Source: Membranipora membranacea | Lineage: Eukaryota; Bryozoa; Gymnolaemata; Cheilostomatida; Membraniporidae | Reading direction: 5' to 3' | Length of the DNA: 64,000 nucleotides | Assembly (NCBI GenBank): GCA_914767715.1 | Contig: OU612070.1 | Location: 2,745,501-2,809,500 of the forward strand | Part shown: positions 23,846-35,799 of the stretch, one piece after another | Layout of the letters: every line of letters starts with the position of its first letter | Position numbering within the stretch: the first letter of the stretch is position 1 | Made by a program: the position numbers and the translations under genes | Notes under the pieces: model-generated | What the model saw: the letters and a program-made list of their open reading frames with translations, nothing else | Databases searched by the model: none | Told to the model about the DNA's origin: nothing

Positions 23846-25585
23846 ATGACATTTTCTTATGTAATCATCATAACGAACATCATGTTTTATAATTACCTTA
23901 GTGTATAAGAGCAGCCATATTTTCTTCCGAATGTGCAACGATCACTTACACAACATGGTATTGAAGTATCCTTATTCTCAAATGATTTATTATTAATAAG
24001 TGCGACAGTACAAAACTAAAGGTCAATCACATATCATATAAAGACTCAGACCAATAAATAACTAGTTAATATTCAACAAATACATTTCTGTATCAGACCC
24101 TGGGCCGAAACCATAAAAATTATTAACCAATCATAATCTGGATTAGAAATCCCATAAAAATATGACACTTGTCAAAACTAATTACCTTTGCACCTATTAT
24201 TGGTAATTATTAGTTTCAAAAAGCGGAGAAAAACAATGAGCTTACAAAAGTCACAAGACATCACAACACAAATTACACTGGTTTCTGATTATCTTTTTTT
24301 GGTCATAAGTTCGATTGTCATCCACATGTTGTCAATTTGAATAGCTGTGGTGATCTGTTTCAGCATGATTATTATAGGCTTGATCTGCTTGTTGTGAGAG
24401 CTTTGCTGCTTGTTCGCTGACTTCGAATTGATGATATGAGAACCAAGGACTTTAGAGTTATAGATATGAAATAGAATCAGGGCGATAGTGTAGTAGAGTA
24501 TGCATTGAGATTTAACCCAGCATGCTGTGAAGACAGGAAGTCACCATTAACCCCACATAATCTGTAAAACAAAACAAAGCAAAGTTGGTTTAAATTCAAT
24601 TATTACTAAGAGCTTAAACTAAGACCCAACAGAAACATACTTAAAGCTTGAACATCATAGGTTATCATTATTGAACTTTATCTAGACACAGGCTATATGG
24701 TGATGGAAAATAGTAATATTGTAGAAAATAGAGGGAATAATACACTGAGGGCGTATTGAAATATAACAAAACATAATCACAGGGCCATAAGAAATCTGGG
24801 CACGTGAAACAACCCGTGGAGAATCACACAACGGGAAAACAATAGAAGTCACAAAACATCCTCAAAATAACCGCAGAGTCACAAGATCTTTGGGCACGTG
24901 AATCAACCCTGGAAAGATTGCGGAATTAGAAAACCAATATATTGCACCATAGAAAACAAGTGCAGTTGACACCATAAGCTATTTGAAAATAACGAGCAAT
25001 AGAAGTCACAAAAGATCTTCAAAGCAACCCTGGAAAGATTGCAAAACCGGAAAACCAACAGATTACACAATGGATAAACAGGTGCACTTGACACCATAAA
25101 TTATCTAAAAATGCCCAAAACAAAAATAAGGGAAGGTCAAGCAAAGGACAGACTAACCATGTTTTGACAGCTAGATAATTAAAACTGACAAAACACGCAA
25201 ATCAAAAGAGAGTAATGACGAAATTGAGGCTAAATCCAATAACAAGGTTAACACCTTCACGCCTGTAAATGCAAACGTTGCACAATAACAGGACAACAAA
25301 CCAGCACTATAAAAGCCTGATGGACACTTGTAAAATTCAGTCAGCGCCAGGAGGCGGGTTCACGACAAACAGCGTTACACATCTAATCAGATAACTATCT
25401 GATTCACTCAGCCCAAGGAGGCCTATTCTTCAACAAGAAGATAACAAATTCAGTCAGCTGCAATATATCTCGCTACTTGTAGTTGCTCTGTATGTAAGCC
25501 TAAATTCAGTATCACTCTGCACAAGTGTCTTTTTTGGTATGCAGATGTTTCGTGATTTTATCTACATATATGATACCCAATAGGA
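23846..25585. other. Gene-free stretch with a degenerate tandem array
   Basis: No coding region was recognised. Between about 24781 and 25105 three degenerate units of roughly 115-120 bases repeat the words AATAGAAGTCACAAAA, CAACCCTGGAAAGATTGC and TTGACACCATAA. The interval directly before 25586 presumably carries the promoter or a 5' exon of the next gene, but no motif could be named. Confidence 0.5.
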
Positions 25586-28500
25586 ATGGATGGCAATATC
25601 ATAATCAGCAGGCAAGGTCTGCTCCAGATGCTAAACTCGGTCGCAGAGCACTTTCAGGTTTCTGGCAGCCACAGTTTACTAGAATTGACCTCCAAGGAGA
25701 AAGGATACTCGTTCGAGCACAAAGTTGAGTGCGTATGTGGCTGGATGACAACAACTAATAAACTTGTAAGTCAACCAAATTTTTACAAAGTTTTGTAAAC
25801 CTTCTTCAATAATAATATGGTGAGATCTCAATATGCCTATAAACTTGATGGAAAAGAAAAGCAATAGAGGTGTTACTTGGCTCTTCAATAACATGGATTC
25901 AAGGATTAACTGTGCATATATTGTCTTCTCTTTCATCAGGTTAAGACAACTCAACCTGGATTATTGTACTCATTTTCATGTGGGATCATTTCCTTTTCTT
26001 CTATTATTCTGGGTTCCTCGGTTATTGTAGAATCTTCAGAAAGAGGCTGTCATCGGGGCGATATCAGCAGGTGTTGGGGCAAGACCTTTTAACAAGCTCA
26101 TGGCAAACATGAATTTACCCAGTAAGTTACACAGATTATTTGAATGACTATGAACGGTTGTATAAGTACACCAGATTTAGCGTTTAAATTCTTTTAACTA
26201 ATACAATTATCTAGTCTAGAACCCAATTACTGATCAATTTAATGCCTATTTCTTAGGTTACGGTAACACTCATGTTATTTCTTCTAGCGTATCGGCCTAA
26301 TAGCTTCAGTGCTGAAGAAAAAACAGCTGGTAGGTCTATCGAGGCAGAATGGCTAGTGGAATCTAAAGCTGCTCATGAGGCTGAAAAAGAAATAGCAAGA
26401 AAGAAAGGGCGATTTTTTCATGGACTGCCGTGGATCAGGGTGATAGTGGATGCAGGCTGGCAGAAACAATCCCATGGCCACAATTACACGTCGTCGTCAG
26501 GCTAGTAAAAGTGTATAAGTATGCAATGAAAATAAAAGACAAAAATTATTCAAAATCTTATTTATGCTTGCAAGGTTTACCTTATTTCATTTGTTTCAAA
26601 TGTGATCCTATTTTTCTGAAATGCTGATAGAGTTACTTGATGAGTGTCTGAAATTTGTTTAATATACAAGTACATCTTATAATAATCTTGAGATGACAAC
26701 TATAATTGATTATGTTATTGTTACAGGTGTAGCTGTCATTATCGGAAGCGAGACGAATAAGGTACTACAGGTGATACCGAAGAACAGTTCGTGCCAAATG
26801 TGCACGGTAAGCCCCAACAAATTACATGAATGCCACAAAAATCACCAAGGAAGCTCAGGGAGCATGGAGTCTAAGGGATTGGTGGAAGGATTTGAGAAGG
26901 CGATGACAGCTCATCAATGTTACTATCTAGAATATGTTGGCGATGGTGACTCCACGGTAGCAGACAGCATCATTTGTAATGTGAGCTCAAATTATTTCTT
27001 CTAATCCTTACCGAATCAAATCTGTTCATCTCAAACACTCTGGCCAAGCCCCTCCTCCAATGATTGATTGATAGATTGTATTTCTATCACTAACATAACA
27101 TGATATATGTTGTGAAAAAAGGTGTTAAATACTGAATTTACCCATTATCCATAGTGTATGACTAGTTGAGGTTGAATTTCTGATGGTATGATTCAAACCT
27201 ATGTATATATATGCATATTTAATTTACCATATAATTAATGTCTTTACTTTTACTTTGTCATTGACTTCATTGTTATTGTTATTATATGTTTAAGGTTTCC
27301 TATGGTACTAGCATACGAAAGATACCTTGCAGCAACCACGCAGCAAAGAATGTAAGAAAACATCTAGAAGAATTGAGAAAAACAGACAGACTACTAACGA
27401 AAGAGCATGTTACAAAGGTAACATATAGTGTAAAACATGTTCTAAACATGCATCTACCTGAAGAACAGACCCGAGTAGCTATACTGAACACCATCAATCA
27501 TGTAGGGGGAGACCACTCATCGTGTTCACCTGAGTGGAAATGCAAGCATGCTGGGACAGAGGGGGTGCTCCCGTGGTCTTTGGAGACATACAACAAGATA
27601 AAGGTGAAATATTATTATCTACCTGAAATGCAGGAAGGCTGTGTCAGATAAGCTGTAAAACCTTAACTTTACACCTTTCATAAAATAAGCTTACTAAATG
27701 CATAATCATCGGATTTTTTCCAACTCTTCTACAATATCTACCCTATAGTAGTTTAGTTTTCGCGGCATTTAGGATTCGCTTTTCGCGTTTTTGCCTAGTT
27801 TGCGAAATTTAGTGTATCTTAAATTAAACTCACTCACCATAGTTTCATAAACAATGTACAATTATACAGGAATACACCTTATCCAAAAATGCAAGCTAGC
27901 GTGGTGTAGTGGTCTCAGTGCCTGCCTTGCAATCAGATGGAGATTTATGCCCTGGGTTCGAATCCCAGCTTGGACATTTTTTTTAATTTTCACAAGTAAG
28001 CCTACTAGCGAAATTTAGTACTAGTGAAATTTAGTACCAGGTCCAGATCCAGGTCCGAAATTAAACTCTTGCTAAATTAAACTCCTATAGAGTAATTATT
28101 TCAATCCGAAAACACCATTATTAATTCCAAAGTTTCAGGAATCTACCGGGTCAAGTTGTGGGATTATTATGTTACGACTAAAATTCATATTCCAGCTGAT
28201 ACTCCAGAGGATGGCTGACATTCCATATATAGCTGAAAATATGACGAGTAATGCAGCTGAAACCTACATGAACATTCGGCGCGTCATGGACGGAAACAAA
28301 CACACTGACAGAGGAAAATCTGGATCTTGGTCAGCAAGGTGTCAAGGTATGTTTTGTTATCAAAATTATTGGAGTAACAAACTATCAATAGAGCTACGTG
28401 TATTTCCACTTATATGTCGCAATTAGTTATTTTTGTGACAATGATGTTGCGTTGAAGGACTGTTTCTCTGTATTATAGCTGCAGCACTTCGCTACAATGA

Positions 28501-29938
28501 TGGCCCTAAGTGGAGTGGAAGATTTCTGACTCACTGTGTTAATTCAGAAAAGCTTTTTGATCAGGAGGAAAGGCAGGTGGCCTATAATAGAACAAAATCA
28601 AAGACGGCAGAATCAAAAGGCAACAGAAGTAAAAAACGACTGCCTAAATCAGCTGTTGGTGAGTCCCACATAATCATGACACTTCATATTTCCACAAGCC
28701 TTTCAACTTGTCTCAAAATCACATAGCAAATGTCTGTTAGTCTACCTTAAAACATCAGAGTCACCCTCTAACGCATATTCTAAACACACACCCATTCACT
28801 TACTTGCTCTACCTCATGCTGTACACATTTTATCTATACCGCAGAGCTCAATTGTCAAAGGCTAATAATACCTTGCTAGCTTCTCTTTTCTGCTGAGCAC
28901 ATCTATCTGACATGCTTGATCAGTTTGCAACAAATATTATATATCCCAATACTGGGAAGCATCCCCTCTTTATCTGTTGTCTTCTCTTTTTGCGGAGGAA
29001 CACGATTCCCATTCAAGCCTTCTCATCTGAATTATTTTGCACACTGCATGCTTGCTGTTTGCTTGCTTATACTAACTATAATTTCTGAGACGCTTGATAT
29101 GAATGCTTTTAAAGATGATGTGTATGGTCAAGTGGCAGCTCGAGATGCTGATATAAAGCAGGATAAGCTCGAGGAGCTGATGACTGAATTTTTACTGACA
29201 ATGCCTTCTTCCATCAGCGCGGAGCAAGGCACTCCACAATGGAAAGCGGCTAGAAGAATGAGACTCACTGCGAGCAACTATGGACAGATATGTAAAATGA
29301 GATCAAAGACCTCTCCTAAAAATACAATTCAAAACCTGCTATATCCATCCTTTACAGGGAATGCTGCTACAGCATATGGGCTCAGAGAAGAGCCTGAGAC
29401 TGAAAAAATGTTTGTAGATTGGTTAAAAATCAATGGTTGTGACGAGATTTCTGTAAGCCATCCCGGGTTAGTTTTGTTACCCGATGAGAATGTTTTCGGG
29501 GCCTCTCCTGATGGTATATTCTGCTGTCAGCCAAGTAAAGCCAGTATACCATCATCTTTTGTGGTTGAATACAAAAACCCAAAAAAACTGGCTGACGCTG
29601 GGCTGACAGTAGATGATGCTATCAGGACTAAAGTAAAGGATTTTCCTTTGGGTTTAGATGAGAATGGTAACTATGCTCTCAAAACTTCCCATTCCTTCTA
29701 CTACCAGGTACAAGGTGTGATGGCTGCCACTGAGCTTCCGAATGCAGCCTTTGTAATTAGAGGAGCCAAGCTCAGTATGGCTGTTGTATGGATCACTTTT
29801 GATAAACATTTCTTTCTTACTCATATTTTACCAAAGCTCAGACGATTCTACTATCAAGCTATACTGCCAGAATTGGCTTATCCACTTATATCTATTTCTG
29901 GTGCTCGACCATATTATGTTGAGTGGAATTATAAGTAG
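25586..29938 (+). CDS. Mutator-like transposase domain plus YqaJ nuclease gene, intact, eight exons
   Basis: Exons: 25586-25765, 26031-26121, 26288-26500, 26727-26980, 27295-27603, 28196-28346, 28479-28658, 28998-29938. Phases match at every junction, giving 772 residues with no stop. The N-terminal two thirds resemble the Mutator-like DDE domain of invertebrate repeat-derived genes (GLPWIRVIVDAGWQK, GVAVIIGSETNK, a C..C...H..C cluster, SGSMES, YVGDGDST, IPCSNHAAKNVRKHL). The last exon is a YqaJ-type (lambda exonuclease-like) nuclease. Together they suggest a nuclear DNA-cutting and processing protein, from an active transposon or a domesticated gene. The donor at 26500 is GC (CAG|GCTAGT); using the nearby GT instead causes a stop. 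More 5' coding sequence is possible. An AATAAA lies at 30268. Confidence 0.8.
26031..27603 (+). CDS. Mutator-like DDE transposase exons
   Basis: Four exons (26031-26121, 26288-26500, 26727-26980, 27295-27603). Visible family landmarks in order are AISAGVGARPFNKLM, the first catalytic Asp in VIVDAGW, a zinc-binding-like KNSSCQMC...HECHKNH, the acidic SGSMES segment, and GDGDST with another catalytic-type Asp. Then come CSNHAAKN and a C-terminal HSSCSPEWKCKH cluster. The acid residues expected of a DDE nuclease are therefore all plausible here; none is obviously lost. Confidence 0.75.
27743..28089. mobile_element. MITE in an intron of the Mutator/YqaJ gene
   Basis: The ends CTATAGTAGTTTAGTTTTCGC and the inverted GCTAAATTAAACTCCTATAG form imperfect terminal repeats, and words like GCGAAATTTAGTA recur inside. 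It occupies most of the intron 27604-28195 and hosts a tRNA-like segment at 27895-27985. It does not touch the splice sites. Confidence 0.55.
27895..27985 (+). repeat. tRNA-like (pol III promoter) segment ending in a T run
   Basis: GCGTGGTGTAGTGGTCTCAG resembles an A-box, CTGGGTTCGAATCCCAG is a perfect T-arm with B-box, and TTTTTTTT follows as a pol III terminator. The anticodon arm and acceptor stem do not pair properly, so this is a tRNA-derived SINE head or a tRNA pseudogene, not a working tRNA. Confidence 0.6.
28998..29938 (+). CDS. YqaJ-type viral recombinase/exonuclease domain exon
   Basis: This 313-codon last exon holds the family motifs in order: GTPQWKAARRMRLTASNYGQ, GLREEPETEKMF with the first acidic residue, GASPDGIF with the metal-binding Asp, VEYKNPKK (the ExK pair), and YYQVQGVMAAT with the conserved Gln. 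All core residues of a PD-(D/E)xK nuclease are present, so the domain looks catalytically competent. The acceptor at 28998 follows a strong pyrimidine tract and matches phase 1 of the preceding exon. The family resects or cuts DNA ends in phage; its role in animal repeat-derived genes is unknown. Confidence 0.85.
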
Positions 29939-30900
29939 ATTTTTTTTCACTCATGCAATCAAGCAACACTCCTTATTTCTGATTTTTTTTCAGTTTTATT
30001 TCTGTCATTCCTTTGTATTCTTTTCTAACACTCTGCATGGCACTCGTCCTCACATCCTCTCAACTCTACCAAAAAATATAATGCACTTGGCTGCAACCTT
30101 GAACCTCAATAGTCTTCATCAATCATGCTTTTGTTCTCTTCGCCATCAGCAACCACATGTATATCAACAACTCCCTAAACAATAATTTGAGCATGCTCTG
30201 TCTTTATTTCACAAAGCAGGGTGGTTCAACTCCACTGAGACTGCCACCGCGATGGCGCGGCCTGCTAAATAAACTGCAGTGAACTGTCTAACTATCAACA
30301 TTCTTGATCACGTCAATCGCAATCATACTTAGAATTACTCTCAGCTGCTTACCTACCTACCTAAGCATCTGCATAATTACCATGTTAGTCTGTTAGCTAA
30401 ACAAACACAGTGCAAACCATGAACCTCCGTTAAGTGCCACCCAACAGATCCTTATCAAAAGTGGTAAGTTAGCATGAGTGTAAATGATGATAACCTCAAA
30501 TCAATACAACATGACGTATAAAGGGACTATTTGTTTTGATGTTATTGATACATCCAAAACGTTGTGAGGCGTCTGAGCCAGGAGACATAACGTCATCTGA
30601 CTATCATAGGAAACATAGGAGACTCTGCACATTTTGTCTCTCAAATTGTGAATCTGTTGTTATAGTTACCTGATAAAATGTTAGACGAAATTTTTAACAT
30701 CTAATATTGGTCGCATATCAATTTAGGCCACGTCAGTGAAAGAATTTTGTTGATCCGATAAACGGTGTGGATTTCAGATCGTATAGCGATAAATGACCTT
30801 AATCAAACACAAAATTCATTCACAATAAATATCATATTACATTACATAAAACACAAAGTAAACATATAAAATTCCATGCTGATAGTTTGCATAGAAGGTA
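29939..30900. other. 3' flank of the YqaJ gene, no further gene seen
   Basis: AT-rich sequence containing a probable polyadenylation signal AATAAA at 30268-30273. No inverted copy of the gene's upstream flank was found by eye, so I cannot delimit a transposon around it. Confidence 0.4.
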
Positions 30901-30904
30901 TAAT

Positions 30905-33004
30905 ATCTAGGGATGAGGCTGAACTAGTGCCAAAATCAGAACTCGAAAGCCGGGAGGGTTGGTTTTTACCTCATCACGGTGTTTATCATAAAAAGACCGG
31001 AAAGTCGTATTTGACTGTGATGCGCAGGCTAATGGTGTCAATCTGAATGATGAGTTATTACAAGGCCCTGACCTAAACAATTCTCTGCTGGAAGTGTTAT
31101 TGAGATTTCGGCAAAAACCAGTAGCTTTATCTTGTGACATCGAGAAGATGTATCATCGCTTCAGGCTAGTAAACGAGCACCGTGCTTATCTTCGGTTCTT
31201 TTGGCTTGATGATCAGGGTTTTTTGGCGCTATATCGTCTCCCAACTGTGCTAAATATGGTCTCAATAGGCTAACAATAGACTATGGTGAAAATTACCCAC
31301 TAGCTCAGGAGTTTATTCAGCATAATTTCTATGTTGACGGTGGTTTATGCAGTGTAAATACCAGTGATGAAGCCATCGAACTTCTGAAACAAACTAGGTC
31401 ATTGTGTAAAAATGGCAATCTTCATGTACACAAGCTTCTTTCCAATCAACCTCAGGTGCTGGAAGCCTTCCTTCAAGAGGATACAAATCTCAAACCACAG
31501 AACAATATTCAGCTGCTCGACTCAACAGAGCGACGTCTAGGCATGCTATGGGCCTTGGACTCACCTATAAATATCAGCCTGTACCTGCTAAGAAAATTAC
31601 TAGGAGGTCTGTGTTAGCTAATGTAGCTTCGGTATACGATCTTATGGGTCTCATAAGTCCTCTTATTCTGCAAGCTAGAGTAAAGAAACAAAACTCATGT
31701 AAAGATGGTTTGAGTTGGGACCAGGAACTTGATCAAAACATGTGTGATAAGTGGAAAATCTGGGACTTCGAAATCTCCAAAATTTCCAGTCTATCCATTC
31801 CCAGGTGTATTCACCCACACTCATTCAGGCCAGTCAAACAAGAAATCCATACATTCGCAGATGCTAGCGAGCTAGGGTATGGAGCATGCTCATATGTTAG
31901 GTCATTTGATGAAAATAATGCTGTACATTGTAGTCTAATGCTAGGAAAAACTCGTGTGGCTCCGTTAAAGAAACGTATTACCATTCCTAGGCTTTAATTA
32001 CAAGCAGCATTACTAGCTGCTAAGCATTGTAATTCTCTCAAAACTAGGCATACAGTGTGATATTTATCTCTGGTCAGACTCAAAAATCGTCTTAGGCTAT
32101 ATCAATAATGACTCGAAACGGTTCCAAACATTTGTTACGAATCGTGTGAATCAAATCAATGAAATCTCGTCGAAATCCCAATGGGATTATGTGAATACTA
32201 GTTTGAATCCTGCAGATATTGCATCCAGTGGATTAAGCACAGTAGAATTCCTGACCAATTCTATGTGGTTTCATGGATCCGACTATCTGTGGAAGACCGA
32301 CCCATTACCTAGCTCAAACTGTTCATTTACTGTTGATCCTGATGACTTGGAGCTGAAAAAATCAGCTGCCACTCTAGCTACTAACTCAAAATCACTGTCA
32401 GGGTTTTATGAAATAGTTTTGAGTTTGGTGAATAAATCATCATCATGGAATAAAACTGTCAGATGTGTAGCCATGTTACAAAATATCAAGTCAAACCATT
32501 CATTTGATGGGGGTGGAAGTTGTCTGCTCTGCATACCCAGAATGCATCAAACTACATCATTTCACTAGTCCAGAGTATCAGCTATCAGTCAAACCAGTCA
32601 GGGTGTGCAATAGATAAATCTAGTTCATTATGGAGACTGGATTGCTTCATTGATAGTGATGATCTGTTACGAGTGGGTGGTAGAGTAAAATTGTCGTCTC
32701 TGTCATTAGCAGACAAGCATCCCATTGTCATACCAAAACAGTCCAATCTCAGTAAACAGATTTTGCAGCATTATCATGAACAAGTAGCTCACCAGGGACG
32801 TACTTCTACCATGTCAGCTGTGAGGTCTGCTGGATTTTGGGTGGATGGTTTGAGTAATGCGGTCTCATCTCTGATTTACACATGCTCATTTTGTCGTGAA
32901 CTCAGGAGGCCAGTAGAAAGTCAGAAAATGGCAAACCTCCCACCTGAGCGTGTTGAAGTTGTTTCCCCATTCACACATGTAGGATGTGATGTTTTTGGCC
33001 CCTT
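30905..33004 (+). pseudogene. BEL/Pao retrotransposon pol remnant
   Basis: Plus-strand segments in order: reverse transcriptase (WFLPHHGVYH, then NLNDELLQGPDLNNSL and RFRQKPVALSCDIEKMYH), the palm box, the Pao-type region (NVASVYDLMGLISPLILQAR), an RNase-H-like stretch (TFADASELGYGACSY), and an integrase zinc-binding and core start (QVAHQGRTSTMSAVR, CSFCREL, FTHVGCDVFGPF). The block order is that of BEL/Pao pol. The catalytic box reads FYVDGG instead of the usual YVDD. A frameshift lies near 31010, a deletion and stop near 31255, and the integrase ends abruptly at 33004. It is inactive. Confidence 0.85.
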
Positions 33005-33345
33005 TCCCCTTTATTTCTTGGTACATTCAAAATTAATTAATAGGGTTTAGATTTGTGTTTATTTGATCTTTGAGTATATTGTTCCTTATAGTTTGCGTTA
33101 AATTGAATAGTTAATTATTGACGGCATTTTTATTGAACGAGGCACATTTTTATGCAGCACATTAATTGCACCATTTTCTATTCCAGTTTCACGGAACCTT
33201 CGGGGATTAGAATAAAACCTGTGATCCTGTGATACTATAAGTAATCTCTCAAATCTCGTGTAAATAAATCAAGAAGCCTTGTAGTCCAGAACACCTATGG
33301 TCCTGTACCGCACAGCATAATTGACCTCGCACTATCACACTTCTG
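33005..33345 (+). repeat. LTR-like sequence fused to the BEL/Pao remnant
   Basis: The first 94 bases match the repeat at 23750-23845. The segment continues with AATAAAAC at about 33213 and ends before CTTCTGGGGGCCCGACAGG at 33341, which resembles a primer-binding site following a 5' LTR. If so, this is an LTR brought next to the integrase by deletion. The boundaries are estimates. Confidence 0.45.
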
Positions 33346-33380
33346 GGGGCCCGACAGGCTAAGGGTTATTGTCGAGCGTA

Positions 33381-33455
33381 GCCTTGTCACGTGGCCACTG
33401 GTTTTGTTCTTTGGTAAACAAAAAAAAACCAAAACCAGTGGCCGCGTGATAAGGC
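33381..33455. repeat. Hairpin-forming inverted repeat, 25-base arms
   Basis: Arms at 33381-33405 and 33431-33455 (cores GGCCACTGGTTTT and AAAACCAGTGGCC) are reverse complements with two mismatches around a 25-base A-rich loop. No coding content. Confidence 0.8.
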
Positions 33456-33535
33456 AATTATAAAAAGTTCAAAATGTGATTTACTACTAAGAACTTTACC
33501 ACGAGCTGGCAGTAGGCATCCCTATGGGGTGTGCT

Positions 33536-35779
33536 CATAGAGTTATCCCCCTAGAGCTATGACTCAATGTTTACTTCCTGTGGAGGCATGTGTATCCGGC
33601 GGCCATATTAGATTTGTGTAGCAACATATAAACTAATCACTATACACTGTTGAACAAAATATAATTCTATGGTGTGGAGTTAGCTTTTTAAGATTTAGCA
33701 TTGATGCTAGAAAGAAGATAGATAGATGCTACCTCCATAAATGTATTCCATTGCTCCTATCAAGCACAGACTGATACACAGATATAATATTTTAATTCAT
33801 AGGCAATAATGAAATAGATCATAAACATAAAACAAATTGGATTAGATCATATCAGATTACAAGCAGAGTGCATTATGCAAGACTATAGATGTTTAAATAT
33901 ACCAAGACCACTCAACTTTGATTGATCCTTTCCCTTACTCCCATGAATAACTGTTTTGTTGTTATGCTTTACATAGTGTTCTATACGAATATCAAAATAT
34001 TTTCTGGCTATTTCCCTGATCAACTGTTTGCTGTGATATAAACTATCCTCTCACAGCTAGGAGTAAAATTTACTCATAGCTGTGAGCTTTGGGAGGGAAA
34101 TAATGACAAAGGATTTTCTACAGTTACACTGCGGAATAGCAAAGCCACAAACAGATTTATGTGATTTTCTTTACGTAGAAATTTCTGATCGACATATAGT
34201 TCGATGATGGACTCACACCGCTTTATAATATTATTCACAAACTGTGGGGCAGCCACAAGGCCACCTCTATCCTTTATGTTCAGTTACTGTGTGGATTTGT
34301 TACTGATGTGACTTTGATAGTCATGATCTAAGACACAGTGACCTCGTTTCTCAACCAAAGCTTCGGCACATAAGATGTGCTGGAAAAGTGACCACTGAAG
34401 GAACGGCATCAGTTTTAGATATGACTGTCTCGGCACTACGGCGTAATCATTATCTTTAAATTAGTCGGAGCACAATTTTGTCGACTTCTCAGCATTGATG
34501 CCCTCTTTCTTCGTCGCAACCACCAATATTTTGGTTAGCTCAGGGTCTTTCAGTGGAAATCTAAATAACAATGCATCGTAACAACGATTATTATTTGATT
34601 ATGTATTCAAGTCTGATTCAATAACTACACAAAAACGCTAGTGGTAATACATCCGTGAGTCTATTGATAGGCCTGAATGATACTGTTACGTTTTTGATGC
34701 CCTTGAATTCTAAAGCTCTGCTCTGACAAATGCAAAGAGTACAAAATAACAGTCATTGGTACCATTGAAGGTTTGGTCCCCCACCAGTGGTCGAGCGCCC
34801 ACCAAACAGCCCCCCCCCCCCCACCCCACCACCAGCAACCAACAAAAGACACAACTTCTTTTGTTGATTGGTGGTGGTTGTTTGAGGGGCACTAAACCAC
34901 TGGACGGGAATCAAACCCACAGGTGCCTGCAAAACTCAATTTTCACCAAATTTTGCTGCCATGGATCTTAGCTATATCTTAGTACTTGTTTTTAGGGCAT
35001 CTGGGTTAGTGCGACGCTACTTGGCTATTTTGCATGTGAGGAGCCCATGGCCTTGTGCTTCTAACGAGAAAAAAGCCGAGTGTGGCACTAAGACTGAAGC
35101 CCAGAAAAAGGTAATAAGATCTAAGATTTATGGCAGCAAAAGTTGGTATAAAATTTGCCCAGTGTCCATGATAAGTGTTTCGAGTAATAGTACATAAATA
35201 ATTCATTGTAAATTATAATATAAAAAAACTCACCAGTGGAATCTTTTAGATGAATGAATTGAAGAGTTGAATCAGAATGAAATTGAAAATGAAAATGAAG
35301 AACTCATGCTTGCTATCCAAACAAATAATGATTCTGAAAATCACAAGTCCAATAAAAGGCAGAATGAGAATGTTTTAGTGTATGTGATGTGATAGGAAAC
35401 AACTCAGCTTCTCAGAATATGCAAGATTTATGCACCTACCTTGTTTTCAAGTAAAGTTACATTTCTTTTTCCACCCAAGACCATGCTTCACTGAAACATC
35501 TATATATTTTACTCAACATCAGTTCCAAATCATACAAATACAGCTAGAAGATCTTTGTTATTTACCTGGGTTCTTCAATCTATGCCTGGGTTCATCAAAT
35601 GTTGAGATCAGAAAAGCAGACCCCAGAGAAATCCATAAATTTGGTACCACAACTATAGAGCATGGAATGTTTATGTGTTGCTCCCCAAATCCAATATGGC
35701 TGACACCATACACACGCCTCCACAGGAAACGCAATGCTATTTAGTCAATGAGTCATAGTTCTAGGGGGATAACTCTATG
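33536..35779. mobile_element. 2.2-kb element with about 80-95-bp inverted ends
   Basis: The left end (33536-33616, with AGAGTTATCCCCCTAGAGC, TATGACTCAATG, TCCTGTGGAGGC and GCCATATTAGATTTG) reappears inverted at 35686-35779. The interior has one minus-strand frame resembling the end of a transposase (34074-34290), a poly-C tract at 34809-34822, and no other recognisable gene. Long inverted ends plus a transposase-like tail point to a cut-and-paste DNA transposon. Target duplications could not be defined. Confidence 0.6.
34074..34290 (-). pseudogene. Degenerate transposase C-terminus, possibly THAP9/P-element-like
   Basis: Minus-strand translation reads KDRGGLVAAPQFV, then NNIIKRCESIIEL and NHINLFVALLF. 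Known THAP9/P-element transposases end with a similar RGGL..PS..V segment followed by an alpha-helical tail. An in-frame stop lies four codons upstream of KDRGGL, and upstream pieces to about 34560 (KDPELTKILVVATKKEG) are in broken frames. Assignment is tentative; it fits with the inverted-ended element around it. Confidence 0.4.
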
Positions 35780-35799
35780 GGTGTGCTATATCACCTTTG

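Noticed and set aside
27895-27985. Functional tRNA gene
   Set aside because: The T-arm is perfect, but the acceptor and anticodon stems do not pair and the segment lies inside a MITE in an intron.
30907-31140. Minus-strand frame of 77 codons
   Set aside because: It is antisense to the BEL/Pao reverse transcriptase, which explains the plus strand.
34661-34971. Overlapping frames on both strands around the poly-C tract, rich in Gly, Trp or Pro
   Set aside because: These are low-complexity translations of a homopolymer tract inside a transposon-like element.
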